Below, piece by piece: positions 1 to 6,857 of a stretch of DNA of 9,996 nucleotides. The stretch is taken from contig CAKRHL010000068.1 in NCBI GenBank assembly GCA_934338765.1, forward strand, positions 1-9,996, written 5' to 3'. The stretch comes from an uncultured Lachnospiraceae bacterium. GTDB lineage: Bacteria; Bacillota; Clostridia; Lachnospirales; Lachnospiraceae. The position numbers were made by a program, and so were the translations under genes. Under the pieces are notes generated by a model. It searched no databases, was not told the origin of the DNA, and worked only from the letters and a program-made list of their open reading frames with translations. The first letter of the stretch is position 1; each line of letters starts with the position of its first letter.

Positions 1-290
1 TGATCAAGGTCCTTGATTTTACGGATATTCCGATCCGCAAGAAGGAGCTGTTATACATCAAAGTCCATAGCTGCAGTGAAAAGGACAAGCAGGAAATCTT
101 CCGGATCGTGCAGACCTTCGGGATGGAGGTTGTAGATTATGACCGGAATACCGTGCTGGTGGAATGTGTTAAGACAGAAGCCCACAATAATGATATGATC
201 GAGCTGTTTAAGAAAACATTTATCAACCGTGTCGAAGTGGTTCGCGGCGGCAGTGTGGCGATCGAGGCAATCTCTACCTGTGTTCGTTAA
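1..290 (+). CDS. ilvN: Acetolactate synthase small (regulatory) subunit, C-terminal part
   Basis: Only the last 95 complete codons are present, read from base 3; the start lies upstream of the window. The visible protein begins IKVLDFTDIPIRKKELLYIK and ends GGSVAIEAISTCVR. This matches the linker and C-terminal domain of IlvN/IlvH: the 'D-x-T-x-x-P...KEL-x-x-IKV' segment, then a DKQEIFRIVQTFG helix, a VVDYDRNTVLVE strand pair, and the terminal EVVRGGSVAIEA segment. The family subunit binds the catalytic large subunit (IlvB), stimulates it and confers branched-chain amino acid feedback inhibition. The valine-binding ACT domain is N-terminal and lies outside the window. It probably ends an ilv operon. 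No terminator hairpin with a T-tract is visible between its stop and the trp promoter, so some read-through into the trp leader is possible. The alternative symbol ilvH is equally apt. Confidence 0.85.
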   Translation, partial: IKVLDFTDIPIRKKELLYIKVHSCSEKDKQEIFRIVQTFGMEVVDYDRNTVLVECVKTEAHNNDMIELFKKTFINRVEVVRGGSVAIEAISTCVR

Positions 291-366
291 AACAGGCGGA
301 AAACCCGGACATAACAGTATTATGGCAGAAAATACAGGTACTCTATCAAATTACTCGGAAAAGTGA

Positions 367-394
367 TTGACAAATCAGAAAATCGGAGTATAAT
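367..394 (+). promoter_or_regulatory. Sigma-A-type promoter of the trp operon
   Basis: A perfect -35 box TTGACA (367-372) and a perfect -10 box TATAAT (389-394) are separated by 16 bp. Transcription would start near 401, about 24 bases before the first arm of the T-box stem I. A consensus-strength promoter with no visible operator fits an operon controlled after initiation by the T-box. Confidence 0.85.
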
Positions 395-400
395 ATAGAC

Positions 401-694
401 AAATCGAATATTTCAAACCGTTGAAGTGGAGATAAAAATGAGGCACGCGCCTACAGAGAGCAGGGATTGCTGAGAACCTGCGGAGATGCGATTCATTAAA
501 TGGACCACTGAGGGCATGGTCAAAGGAAGGATTCTTCTGAGTATTCCATGACGTGAGGGCATACGTCAGTTGCCGGAAATATGATTGTATTTCGCTGAGA
601 GTGTGGGAAACCATAAAGCAAGGTGGCACCGCGGTTAATAGAATTTACCGTCCTTGATTATCATGATGATATTGTGATAGTCAGGGACTTTTTT
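401..694 (+). ncRNA. T-box riboswitch leader, tRNA-Trp specific
   Basis: The diagnostic T-box core AGGTGGCACCGCG lies at 621-633. Stem I is closed by AGTGG (425-429) pairing with CCACT (505-509). The helix above the specifier loop is AATGA (437-441) with TCATT (493-497). The distal arm GCAGG/CCTGC (460-464/477-481) carries the typical GATTGCTGAGAA loop, preceded by the AGAGAGC bulge. In the specifier loop, TGG (501-503), the tryptophan codon, is followed by A. A IIA/B-type pseudoknot is plausible: hairpin 549-554/563-568, whose loop GGCA (558-561) can pair with TGCC (571-574). Stem III is 602-606/611-615 with a GAAA loop. The bulge UGGC (624-627) complements GCCA, the 3' end expected of tRNA-Trp with discriminator G. 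The antiterminator pairs 619-623 with 652-656 and 632-634 with 648-650, excluding the terminator. By family logic, uncharged tRNA-Trp allows read-through into trpE. Confidence 0.95.
650..694 (+). terminator. Regulated intrinsic terminator of the trp T-box
   Basis: The 14-nt arm 650-663 pairs fully with 675-688, using two G-U wobbles, around an 11-nt loop, and is followed by six T residues (689-694). Its 5' arm shares bases 650 and 652-656 with the 3' strand of the antiterminator, so the two structures are mutually exclusive, as required for T-box attenuation. Confidence 0.93.
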
Positions 695-733
695 AGTGCA
701 GAAAACTATGCCGGGCGAAAAGAAAGAGGTGGA

Positions 734-2194
734 ATGATGATTACTTTAGACGAGGCAAAAAAACTGGGAGAGGGCTACAAGGTAGTTCCTATCAGCAAGG
801 AGATCCTTTCGGATATCCGGACACCGATTGAAGTCCTTCGTATTCTTAAGGGTGTCAGCAGACACTGCTACATGCTGGAAAGCGTGGAGCATCAGGAGCG
901 CTGGGGCAGATATACATTCCTGGGGTATGATCCGAAAATGGAGATTACCTGTATGAATGGCAAGCTGACGATCCGCAACGGCAGCACAAAGACAAAGACA
1001 GTAGAGCATCCGGGAGAGGGGATCAAGGAGCTTTTGAAGGAATATACCAGCCCGAAGATAGCCGGGCTTCCAACCTTTACCGGTGGTCTGGTAGGATATT
1101 TTTCCTATGATTATGTGAAGTACAGTGAGCCGAAGCTGAATCTGGATGCGGAGGACACAGAGGGATTTAAGGATGTGGATCTGATGCTGTTTGACAAGGT
1201 GATCGCTTTTGATAACCTGCGTCAGAAGATCATCGTGATCGCCAATGCCCGCATGGAAGATATTGAAGCAGAATATACCAGATGCACCGCAGAGATCGAG
1301 GAGATCATCAAACTGATCCGGGAGGGGACACCGACACCGATCGAGCCGGGACGGATCACCTCAGATTTCCGGGCACTTTTCTCCGAGAAAGAGTATTGTG
1401 CCATGGTAGAAAAGGCAAAGAAATATATTTACGAGGGCGATATCTTTCAGGTGGTGCTTTCCAACCGTCTGGAGGCCGATTATGAAGGAAGCCTGTTAAA
1501 TACATACCGTCATCTCCGGACGATCAACCCATCACCTTATATGTTCTATTTCAGCAGTGATGACATGGAGGTGGCAGGAGCTTCCCCGGAGACGCTGGTA
1601 AAGCTGGAGGACGGTGTTTTACATACCTTCCCGTTAGCAGGGACAAAGCCGAGAGGAAAGACACAGGAGGAAGACGAAGAACTGGAGCGAGTCCTTCTTT
1701 CTGATGAAAAGGAGAGAGCTGAGCATAATATGCTGGTGGATCTGGGACGGAACGATCTGGGTAAGGTCAGTCAGTTTGGCACCGTAAAGGTGGAGAAATA
1801 CATGTCCATTGAGCGTTATTCCCATGTAATGCACATCGGTTCTACCGTGGCCGGACAGATCCGGGAGGATCGCTGCAGCCTGGATGCGGTAGATGCTGTG
1901 CTTCCGGCAGGAACCCTTTCCGGAGCGCCGAAGATACGTGCCATGGAGATCATCAATGAGCTGGAAAACAACAAGCGTGGAATTTACGGCGGAGCCATTG
2001 GATATATTGATTTTACCGGCAATCTGGACACCTGCATTGCAATCCGTATCGCATACAAGAAGAACGGCAAAGTATTTGTCCGTTCCGGTGCCGGAATTGT
2101 GGCAGACAGTGTTCCGGAGAGTGAATATAACGAGTGCTTAAATAAAGCAAGAGCCGTGATGAATGCTGTAAATGAAAGTGATGAATTGGATTAA
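734..2194 (+). CDS. trpE: Anthranilate synthase component I (TrpE)
   Basis: The 486-residue product is the usual length for TrpE. It converts chorismate to anthranilate, using ammonia supplied by TrpG. The N-terminal domain has MLES (47-50) followed by GRYTFLG (58-64), the region that binds inhibitory tryptophan in the family. The chorismate-binding domain follows: GDIFQVV (235-241), PSPYMFY (266-272), GASPE (282-286), AGTKPRG (302-308), HNMLVDLGRNDLG (331-343), GTLSGAPKIRAMEI (393-406) and RSGAGIVADS (450-459). The feedback-site residues look intact, so allosteric inhibition by tryptophan is expected. I start at ATG 734; the adjacent ATG at 737 is equally possible and lies 7 bases after the GAGG of the ribosome binding site (726-729). 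The open frame extends upstream to a GTG at 623, but that part is T-box RNA and not TrpE-like. The start lies 39 bases after the attenuator T-tract. Confidence 0.97.
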   Translation: MMITLDEAKKLGEGYKVVPISKEILSDIRTPIEVLRILKGVSRHCYMLESVEHQERWGRYTFLGYDPKMEITCMNGKLTIRNGSTKTKTVEHPGEGIKELLKEYTSPKIAGLPTFTGGLVGYFSYDYVKYSEPKLNLDAEDTEGFKDVDLMLFDKVIAFDNLRQKIIVIANARMEDIEAEYTRCTAEIEEIIKLIREGTPTPIEPGRITSDFRALFSEKEYCAMVEKAKKYIYEGDIFQVVLSNRLEADYEGSLLNTYRHLRTINPSPYMFYFSSDDMEVAGASPETLVKLEDGVLHTFPLAGTKPRGKTQEEDEELERVLLSDEKERAEHNMLVDLGRNDLGKVSQFGTVKVEKYMSIERYSHVMHIGSTVAGQIREDRCSLDAVDAVLPAGTLSGAPKIRAMEIINELENNKRGIYGGAIGYIDFTGNLDTCIAIRIAYKKNGKVFVRSGAGIVADSVPESEYNECLNKARAVMNAVNESDELD

Positions 2195-2207
2195 GGAGGA
2201 TTAAAAC

Positions 2208-2774
2208 ATGATTATACTCATTGATAATTACGATAGTTTCTCCTACAATCTTTATCAGCTGATAGGAGAATTAGAGCCGGACATCAAGGTGGTACGCAAT
2301 GATCAGTATACTCCGCAGGAGCTGGAGGAGATGCATCCATCACACCTGATCATATCCCCGGGACCCGGCAGACCGGCAGATGCGGGAATCTGCGAGGAGG
2401 CGATCCGGCATTTCAAAGGAAAGCTTCCGATCTTAGGAGTATGCCTGGGGCATCAGGCAATCTGTGAAACCTTTGGAGCAACGGTTTCCTATGCGAAAAA
2501 GCTGATGCATGGCAAAATGTCCGTGACAAAGCTGGATAATACGTGTCCGATCTTTAAGGGGATGGGAGAGACCACAGAGGTGGCGAGATATCATTCTCTG
2601 GCAGCAGTCAGGGAAACGATTCCGGATACCTTGAAGGTGACTGCTGAGACAGAGGACGGAGAGATCATGGCTGTAAAGCATACAGATTATGATATATATG
2701 GTGTACAATTTCATCCGGAGTCTATCCTGACACCGGAGGGCAGGACAATATTGAAAAACTTTTTGGAGGTGTAA
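2208..2774 (+). CDS. trpG: Anthranilate synthase component II, glutamine amidotransferase (TrpG)
   Basis: The 188-residue class I glutamine amidotransferase hydrolyses glutamine and channels ammonia to TrpE. The N-terminus [15 protein letters not shown] is diagnostic. The oxyanion strand segment SPGPG is at 50-54. The catalytic triad is Cys79 in GVCLGHQ (77-83), His169 and Glu171 in QFHPES (167-172). HGK (101-103) and RYHSL (127-131) are further family motifs. The length is that of a stand-alone subunit, not fused to TrpE or TrpD. A perfect AAGGAGG (2193-2199) overlaps the trpE stop codon and lies 8 bases before the ATG, consistent with coupled, balanced synthesis of the two subunits. In some bacteria the same protein also serves as PabA for folate synthesis. 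No pabB is visible here, so that role cannot be judged. Confidence 0.97.
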   Translation: MIILIDNYDSFSYNLYQLIGELEPDIKVVRNDQYTPQELEEMHPSHLIISPGPGRPADAGICEEAIRHFKGKLPILGVCLGHQAICETFGATVSYAKKLMHGKMSVTKLDNTCPIFKGMGETTEVARYHSLAAVRETIPDTLKVTAETEDGEIMAVKHTDYDIYGVQFHPESILTPEGRTILKNFLEV

Positions 2775-2778
2775 AATC

Positions 2779-3789
2779 ATGATTAAAGAAGCAATAGCAC
2801 TCTTGAGCAAGAAAGAAGATTTGGATGACAGCATGGTAGAGCAGGTGATGGGAGAGATCATGACCGGCGAGGCAACAGACGCACAGAAGGCAGCGTTTTT
2901 GACGGCACTCTCCATGAAGGGTGAGACCATCAGTGAGATCGCAACAGCAGCAAAATACCTGAGAGATCACTGTGAGCATTTCGAGAATGACAAGGATGTG
3001 CTGGAAATCGTGGGAACCGGCGGAGATGGCTCCAATACCATCAATATTTCCACGATCGCTTCCCTGATCGTATCGGCAGGGGGTGTCACCGTGGCAAAAC
3101 ACGGAAACCGCGCCGCATCAAGCAAGTGTGGAACAGCAGACTGCCTGGAAGCCCTTGGGGTTAAGATTGATGTGGATGCAGACAAGATGAAGGAAGTCAT
3201 GGACCAGATCAATATCGGTTTCCTGTTTGCGCAGAAATATCATCCGGCAATGCGGTTTGTGGGACCTGTCCGGAAGGAAATGGGTATCCGTACCCTGTTT
3301 AATCTTCTGGGACCTCTGGCTAATCCGGCAAGAGCCACCATGCAGCTTTACGGTGTGTACAGCGCAGATCTTGTAGAGCCTCTCGCACATGTACTTCATA
3401 ATCTTGGTGTCAAGAAGGGCATGGCTGTTTATGGCATGGACAGCATGGATGAGATTTCCTTAAGTGCACCGACAAAGGTATGTGAATTTGACGGCGACGA
3501 CTTTAAGACATACGAGATCACACCGGAGCAGTTTGGCTTCAAGACTTGTGAGAAGAGTGATCTGGTGGGTGGTGAGCCTGCAGTCAATGCACAGATCGTC
3601 AGAGATATTTTCGAAGGAAAAGAAACAGGACCGAAGCGTGATGTTGTATTATTAAATGCAGGTGTAGCATTCCATATTTCCAAGGAAAATGTTTCTATCG
3701 AGCAGGGCATTGAAATGGCAAGAGAGATCATTGACAGCGGAAAGGCTTTGAAGCAGCTGGATGCATTTATTGAGCTGACAAACGCATAG
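2779..3789 (+). CDS. trpD: Anthranilate phosphoribosyltransferase (TrpD)
   Basis: The 336-residue product joins anthranilate to PRPP, giving phosphoribosylanthranilate. An N-terminal helical domain (about 1-70) leads into the phosphoribosyltransferase fold. The PRPP pyrophosphate loop [14 protein letters not shown] is at 79-92 and the substrate loop [15 protein letters not shown] at 107-121. [19 protein letters not shown] (162-180) contains the arginine (166) that contacts anthranilate in family structures. The Asp-Glu pair at 224-225 corresponds to the Mg-binding acids. The length is normal and no key residue is missing. The gene starts 4 bases after the trpG stop, and its GGAGGTG ribosome binding site (2765-2771) is embedded in the trpG end, indicating tight translational linkage. 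Downstream, 71 bases containing two hairpins separate it from trpC, the loosest joint in the first half of the operon. Confidence 0.97.
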   Translation: MIKEAIALLSKKEDLDDSMVEQVMGEIMTGEATDAQKAAFLTALSMKGETISEIATAAKYLRDHCEHFENDKDVLEIVGTGGDGSNTINISTIASLIVSAGGVTVAKHGNRAASSKCGTADCLEALGVKIDVDADKMKEVMDQINIGFLFAQKYHPAMRFVGPVRKEMGIRTLFNLLGPLANPARATMQLYGVYSADLVEPLAHVLHNLGVKKGMAVYGMDSMDEISLSAPTKVCEFDGDDFKTYEITPEQFGFKTCEKSDLVGGEPAVNAQIVRDIFEGKETGPKRDVVLLNAGVAFHISKENVSIEQGIEMAREIIDSGKALKQLDAFIELTNA

Positions 3790-3801
3790 GAAAATACAAA
3801 T

Positions 3802-3839
3802 GGCACATATTGTGCCGGCAGTCCGGAGATTACGGACTG
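3802..3839 (+). other. Tandem perfect hairpins in the trpD-trpC gap
   Basis: Two adjacent perfect inverted repeats fill much of the 71-base gap. The first is GGCACA (3802-3807) with TGTGCC (3811-3816) and a 3-nt loop. The second is CAGTCCG (3819-3825) with CGGACTG (3833-3839) and a 7-nt loop. Neither is followed by a T-tract, so they are not intrinsic terminators. They lie after the trpD stop and 12 bases before the weak AGGA of the trpC ribosome binding site. A role in mRNA processing, 3'-end stability of the trpEGD part, or trpC translation is inference. Confidence 0.6.
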
Positions 3840-3860
3840 GGAAGGGATTATAGGAACATT

Positions 3861-4649
3861 ATGACGATATTAAATGAGATTGCGGCTAAGACGAAAGAGC
3901 GTGTCACGCAGTTGAAACGCGAAAAGCCTTTGAAGGAGATCAGGGAGAGGGCAGAGGCGATGAACAGGGATACGGACTTTCCTTTTGAAAAGGCGATCGC
4001 AGCACCGGGACTTTCCTTTATCTGTGAAGTCAAAAAGGCATCTCCTTCCAAAGGAGTGATCGCAGAGGAGTTCCCATATGTGGACATTGCCGGAGATTAC
4101 GAAAAGGGTGGCGCCCGTGCAATTTCGGTGCTGACGGAGCCATATTGGTTTCAAGGCAGTGACGATTATCTGAAGGAGATCCGGCAGGCGGTCAGCATTC
4201 CCATCATCCGTAAGGATTTCGTGGTGGATGAATATATGATCTATGAGGCGAAGCTTATGGGAGCGGATGCAGTTCTTCTGATCTGTGCCATTCTGACAGA
4301 TGAAGAGTTAAAACGATTTTTTGATATTGCAGACAGCTTGGGATTAACAGTGCTGGTGGAAGCACATGATCAGGAAGAAGTAAATCGTGCTTTAACTATT
4401 GGAGCCCGCCTGGTCGGTGTCAATAATCGTGATCTTCATACCTTTACAGTTGACATTAACAACAGTATCCGTTATCGTCAGAGTGTGCCGGAGAACGTAC
4501 TTTTTGTATCAGAGAGCGGGATCAGGACGAAGGAAGATATCCGTCAGCTTATGGAAAACAATGTCAATGGTGTGCTGATCGGAGAGACGATGATGCGCGC
4601 AGATGACAGGGTGGCAGCGGTAAAGGAATTTATCGGTTATGCAGAGTAG
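3861..4649 (+). CDS. trpC: Indole-3-glycerol-phosphate synthase (TrpC)
   Basis: The 262-residue single-domain TIM barrel closes CdRP to indole-3-glycerol phosphate with release of CO2 and water. Catalytic positions known in the family are all present: Glu56 and Lys58 in CEVKKASPSKG (55-65), Lys118 in IRKDF (116-120), Glu167 in LVEAH (165-169), Asn188 in GVNNRDL (186-192), and Glu218/Ser219 in VSESGI (216-221). The protein ends after this barrel, so it is not the bifunctional TrpC-TrpF fusion found in enteric bacteria. I chose ATG 3861 because MTILNEIAAKTKERV matches the TrpC N-terminus. The open frame continues upstream to 3810, but that part would translate the hairpin region. The ribosome binding site is weak (AGGA, 3852-3855), in contrast with the strong sites of trpG and trpD. 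Its substrate should come from TrpF, which is not encoded nearby. Confidence 0.96.
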   Translation: MTILNEIAAKTKERVTQLKREKPLKEIRERAEAMNRDTDFPFEKAIAAPGLSFICEVKKASPSKGVIAEEFPYVDIAGDYEKGGARAISVLTEPYWFQGSDDYLKEIRQAVSIPIIRKDFVVDEYMIYEAKLMGADAVLLICAILTDEELKRFFDIADSLGLTVLVEAHDQEEVNRALTIGARLVGVNNRDLHTFTVDINNSIRYRQSVPENVLFVSESGIRTKEDIRQLMENNVNGVLIGETMMRADDRVAAVKEFIGYAE

Positions 4650-4744
4650 CATTTTGATCGAAGATGGATGTGAATATAGAGACTTCGGGAATGTTAAATT
4701 ATAATACAACATATAAACAAAACAATAAGAAATGGAGAAAAGCT

Positions 4745-5932
4745 ATGAGTCAGAAAGGAAGATATGGTATCCACGGTGGACAGTATATACCGGAAACCTT
4801 GATGAATGAGATCAAGAAACTGGAGGATGCCTACGAGTTTTATAAGAAGGATGAAGGATTTAATCAAGAATTAAACACACTGTTAAAAGAGTATGCGGGA
4901 CGTCCTTCACTGCTGTATTATGCAGAAAAGATGACAAGGGATCTGGGAGGAGCCAAGATCTACTTTAAAAGGGAGGATCTGAATCATACCGGCTCCCACA
5001 AGATCAATAACGTATTGGGCCAGGCACTTCTTGCCAAGAAAATGGGAAAGACCCGTATCATTGCAGAGACCGGTGCCGGACAGCACGGTGTGGCGACAGC
5101 GACAGCGGCAGCACTCCTCGGTCTGGAATGTGAGATCTATATGGGAAAAGAGGATACCATCCGTCAGGCGCTCAATGTATATCGTATGGAGCTTCTGGGG
5201 GCAAAGGTTCACCCGGTGGAAAGCGGTACCATGACATTGAAGGATGCCGTCAACGAATGTATGCGTGAGTGGACCAGCCGTGTGGATGATACCCTTTATG
5301 TACTCGGCTCTGTCATGGGACCTCATCCGTTCCCAATGATCGTCCGTGATTTCCAGAGTGTCATCAGCCGCGAGGCGAGAGCACAGATCCTGGAAAAGGA
5401 AGGAAAGCTTCCGGATGTAGTTATGGCATGTGTCGGCGGTGGAAGCAACGCCATGGGTATGTTTTATGAGTTTATTAAGGATGAAGATGTAAAACTCATT
5501 GGCTGTGAGGCAGCGGGGCTGGGTGTGGACACAGACAGAACGGCGGCAACCATGGCAACCGGTACAGAGGGGGTATTCCATGGCATGAAGTCTTACTTCT
5601 GTCAGGATGAGTATGGGCAGATCGCACCGGTATATTCCATTTCGGCAGGACTGGATTATCCGGGCGTTGGACCGGAGCATGCATATCTCAAGGATATCGG
5701 TAGAGCGCAGTATGTGCCGGTAACCGATGAGGAGGCAGTACAGGCATTTGAATATATTGCCAGAGAAGAAGGTATTATCGCAGCCATCGAGAGCTCTCAT
5801 GCAGTGGCTCATGTGATGAAGCTTGCACCGACTATGAGAAAAGACCAGATCATTATCTGCTGTCTGTCAGGACGTGGCGATAAGGATGTGGCAGCAATCG
5901 CAAGATACAGGGGGGTTGATTTACATGACTAG
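4745..5932 (+). CDS. trpB: Tryptophan synthase beta chain (TrpB)
   Basis: The 395-residue PLP enzyme condenses indole with serine to give tryptophan. It belongs to the common TrpB1 type that partners with Trp[17 protein letters not shown] (5-20) is the family N-terminus. The PLP Schiff-base lysine is Lys86 in HTGSHKINN (81-89). AETGAGQHG (107-115) contains the catalytic glutamate (108). The cofactor phosphate loop GGGSNA is at 231-236. SGRGDKD (375-381) lies near the C-terminus. The start at ATG 4745 follows a modest GGAGA (4734-4738). The frame is open back to 4664, but the extra residues are AT-rich and not TrpB-like. The 95-base gap from trpC is where trpF sits in many related operons; here it is AT-rich and holds no gene. 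The last 8 bases overlap trpA. Confidence 0.98.
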   Translation: MSQKGRYGIHGGQYIPETLMNEIKKLEDAYEFYKKDEGFNQELNTLLKEYAGRPSLLYYAEKMTRDLGGAKIYFKREDLNHTGSHKINNVLGQALLAKKMGKTRIIAETGAGQHGVATATAAALLGLECEIYMGKEDTIRQALNVYRMELLGAKVHPVESGTMTLKDAVNECMREWTSRVDDTLYVLGSVMGPHPFPMIVRDFQSVISREARAQILEKEGKLPDVVMACVGGGSNAMGMFYEFIKDEDVKLIGCEAAGLGVDTDRTAATMATGTEGVFHGMKSYFCQDEYGQIAPVYSISAGLDYPGVGPEHAYLKDIGRAQYVPVTDEEAVQAFEYIAREEGIIAAIESSHAVAHVMKLAPTMRKDQIIICCLSGRGDKDVAAIARYRGVDLHD

Positions 5933-6698
5933 GATACATAACGCATTTGACGGCAAAAAAGCATTTATCGGATTTATAACAGCAGGAGATCCGAATCTTG
6001 ACAAGACAGAAGAATTTGTACTGCAGATGGAAAAGGCAGGAGCCGGGCTGGTTGAGCTTGGTATCCCCTTCTCAGACCCTATCGCAGAGGGGCCGGTGAT
6101 CCAGGAGGCCAATATCCGGGCTCTTAAGGCTGGCTGTACCACAGATAAGCTCTTTGATATGGTGGCGCGCCTTCGTCAGAAGACACAGATTCCACTGGTA
6201 TTTCTGGCATATCTCAATACATTGTTTAAGTATGGCTATGAGAAATTTTGTTCTAAATGTGAGGAAGTCGGGATCGACGGCGTGATCATTCCTGATATGC
6301 CGTATGAAGAGAAGGGAGAGTTAGCCGATATTGCGGCAGCTCATAATGTAGATATTATTTCCCTGATCGCACCAACCTCCGAGAACCGGATCCAGATGAT
6401 CGCCAAGGAAGCTACAGGCTTTATCTATGTAGTTTCTTCTATGGGAGTAACCGGCGTCCGCAGCGAGATCACCACAGATGTGGGTAAGATCGTTGGATTG
6501 ATCAAAGATGTGACAGATACACCGACAGCCGTTGGTTTCGGTATCAATACCGCAGAGCAGGTACACAAGTACAGCTCGATCGCAGACGGTGCCATTGTGG
6601 GAAGTGCCATTGTAAAGATCGTTGCAAAGTATGGAGAAGAGGCCGGATCTCACATATACGATTATGTTCATGAGATGGTAGAGGGGCTTGCTGATTAG
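5925..6698 (+). CDS. trpA: Tryptophan synthase alpha chain (TrpA)
   Basis: The 257-residue TIM barrel cleaves indole-3-glycerol phosphate to indole and glyceraldehyde-3-phosphate, passing indole through the tunnel to TrpB. FITAGDPN (17-24) is typical. Glu44 in [10 protein letters not shown] (43-52) corresponds to catalytic Glu49 of the enteric enzyme. The second catalytic acid, Asp60 in that enzyme (motif ADGP), is here Glu55 in IAEGPVIQ (53-60), a conservative but notable change. [13 protein letters not shown] (168-180), GFGIN (204-208) and GSAIVK (226-231) form the substrate-phosphate side. The start ATG 5925 overlaps the end of trpB by 8 bases in another frame, after a G-rich site (about 5909-5915), so translation is probably coupled for a 1:1 complex. 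It is the last gene of the operon, followed by a strong terminator. Confidence 0.97.
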   Translation: MTRIHNAFDGKKAFIGFITAGDPNLDKTEEFVLQMEKAGAGLVELGIPFSDPIAEGPVIQEANIRALKAGCTTDKLFDMVARLRQKTQIPLVFLAYLNTLFKYGYEKFCSKCEEVGIDGVIIPDMPYEEKGELADIAAAHNVDIISLIAPTSENRIQMIAKEATGFIYVVSSMGVTGVRSEITTDVGKIVGLIKDVTDTPTAVGFGINTAEQVHKYSSIADGAIVGSAIVKIVAKYGEEAGSHIYDYVHEMVEGLAD

Positions 6699-6736
6699 TA
6701 TCACTATTGTCAGGAGCTTCGCAGATCATAAAAAAC

Positions 6737-6768
6737 AAAAAGACGACTGCTGCGGCGGTCGTCTTTTT
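6737..6768. terminator. Intrinsic terminator after the trp operon, potentially bidirectional
   Basis: The arm AAAAAGACGAC (6737-6747) pairs perfectly with GTCGTCTTTTT (6758-6768) around a 10-nt loop that can add two inner pairs. The 3' arm supplies the T-tract on the + strand and the 5' A-tract supplies one on the - strand. It lies 38 bases past the trpA stop, ending the trp transcript and insulating hemA. Confidence 0.93.
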
Positions 6769-6769
6769 C

Positions 6770-6798
6770 TGGATTTCTCCCCGGAAAAATGTTATATT
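6770..6798 (+). promoter_or_regulatory. Weak candidate promoter for hemA
   Basis: A new transcript must start between the trp terminator and hemA. The best visible fit is TATATT (6793-6798), 17 bp after TGGATT (6770-6775), which matches the -35 consensus at only three of six positions. A TATGAT at 6802-6807 is an alternative -10 without a recognisable -35. No riboswitch or operator is evident in this stretch. Confidence 0.3.
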
Positions 6799-6857
6799 AC
6801 ATATGATCTGCTCATCTCAGGGGCAAAGTGAAAACAAAGGAAAGTGCAGAGAGAAAA

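Noticed and set aside
375..629. An 84-codon - strand frame across the trp leader
   Set aside because: The sequence is explained by conserved T-box RNA structure on the + strand, and the translated peptide shows no family features.
623..733. In-frame upstream extension of trpE from GTG 623
   Set aside because: These bases are the T-box core, antiterminator and terminator. The resulting 37 residues do not resemble TrpE, and the terminator would sit inside the coding region.
3810..3860. Longer TrpC start at ATG 3810
   Set aside because: It begins inside the first hairpin, lacks a ribosome binding site and adds residues not found in TrpC proteins; ATG 3861 fits the family N-terminus.
4659..4687. 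CGAAG/CTTCG inverted repeat in the trpC-trpB gap
   Set aside because: Only five pairs with a 19-nt loop and no T-tract; such a pairing is expected by chance.
4700..4705. TATAAT in the trpC-trpB gap as an internal promoter
   Set aside because: The hexamer is perfect, but no -35-like sequence lies 15-19 bp upstream and there is no extended -10. The stretch is AT-rich, so the match is weak evidence.
4664..4744. Upstream in-frame extension of trpB from ATG 4664
   Set aside because: The 27 extra residues are Asn/Lys-rich products of an AT-rich spacer, and [14 protein letters not shown] at 4745 is the expected TrpB start.
4907..5812. A 301-codon open frame on the - strand opposite trpB
   Set aside because: It lies fully within trpB, whose motifs are complete. 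The translation is rich in Cys, His and Arg without recognisable domains, as expected from the antisense of a biased coding strand, and I see no ribosome binding site or promoter for it.
5874..5924. Upstream in-frame extension of trpA from ATG 5874
   Set aside because: It would overlap the conserved TrpB C-terminus by a further 51 bases and adds residues unlike Trp[21 protein letters not shown] at 5925 fits the family.
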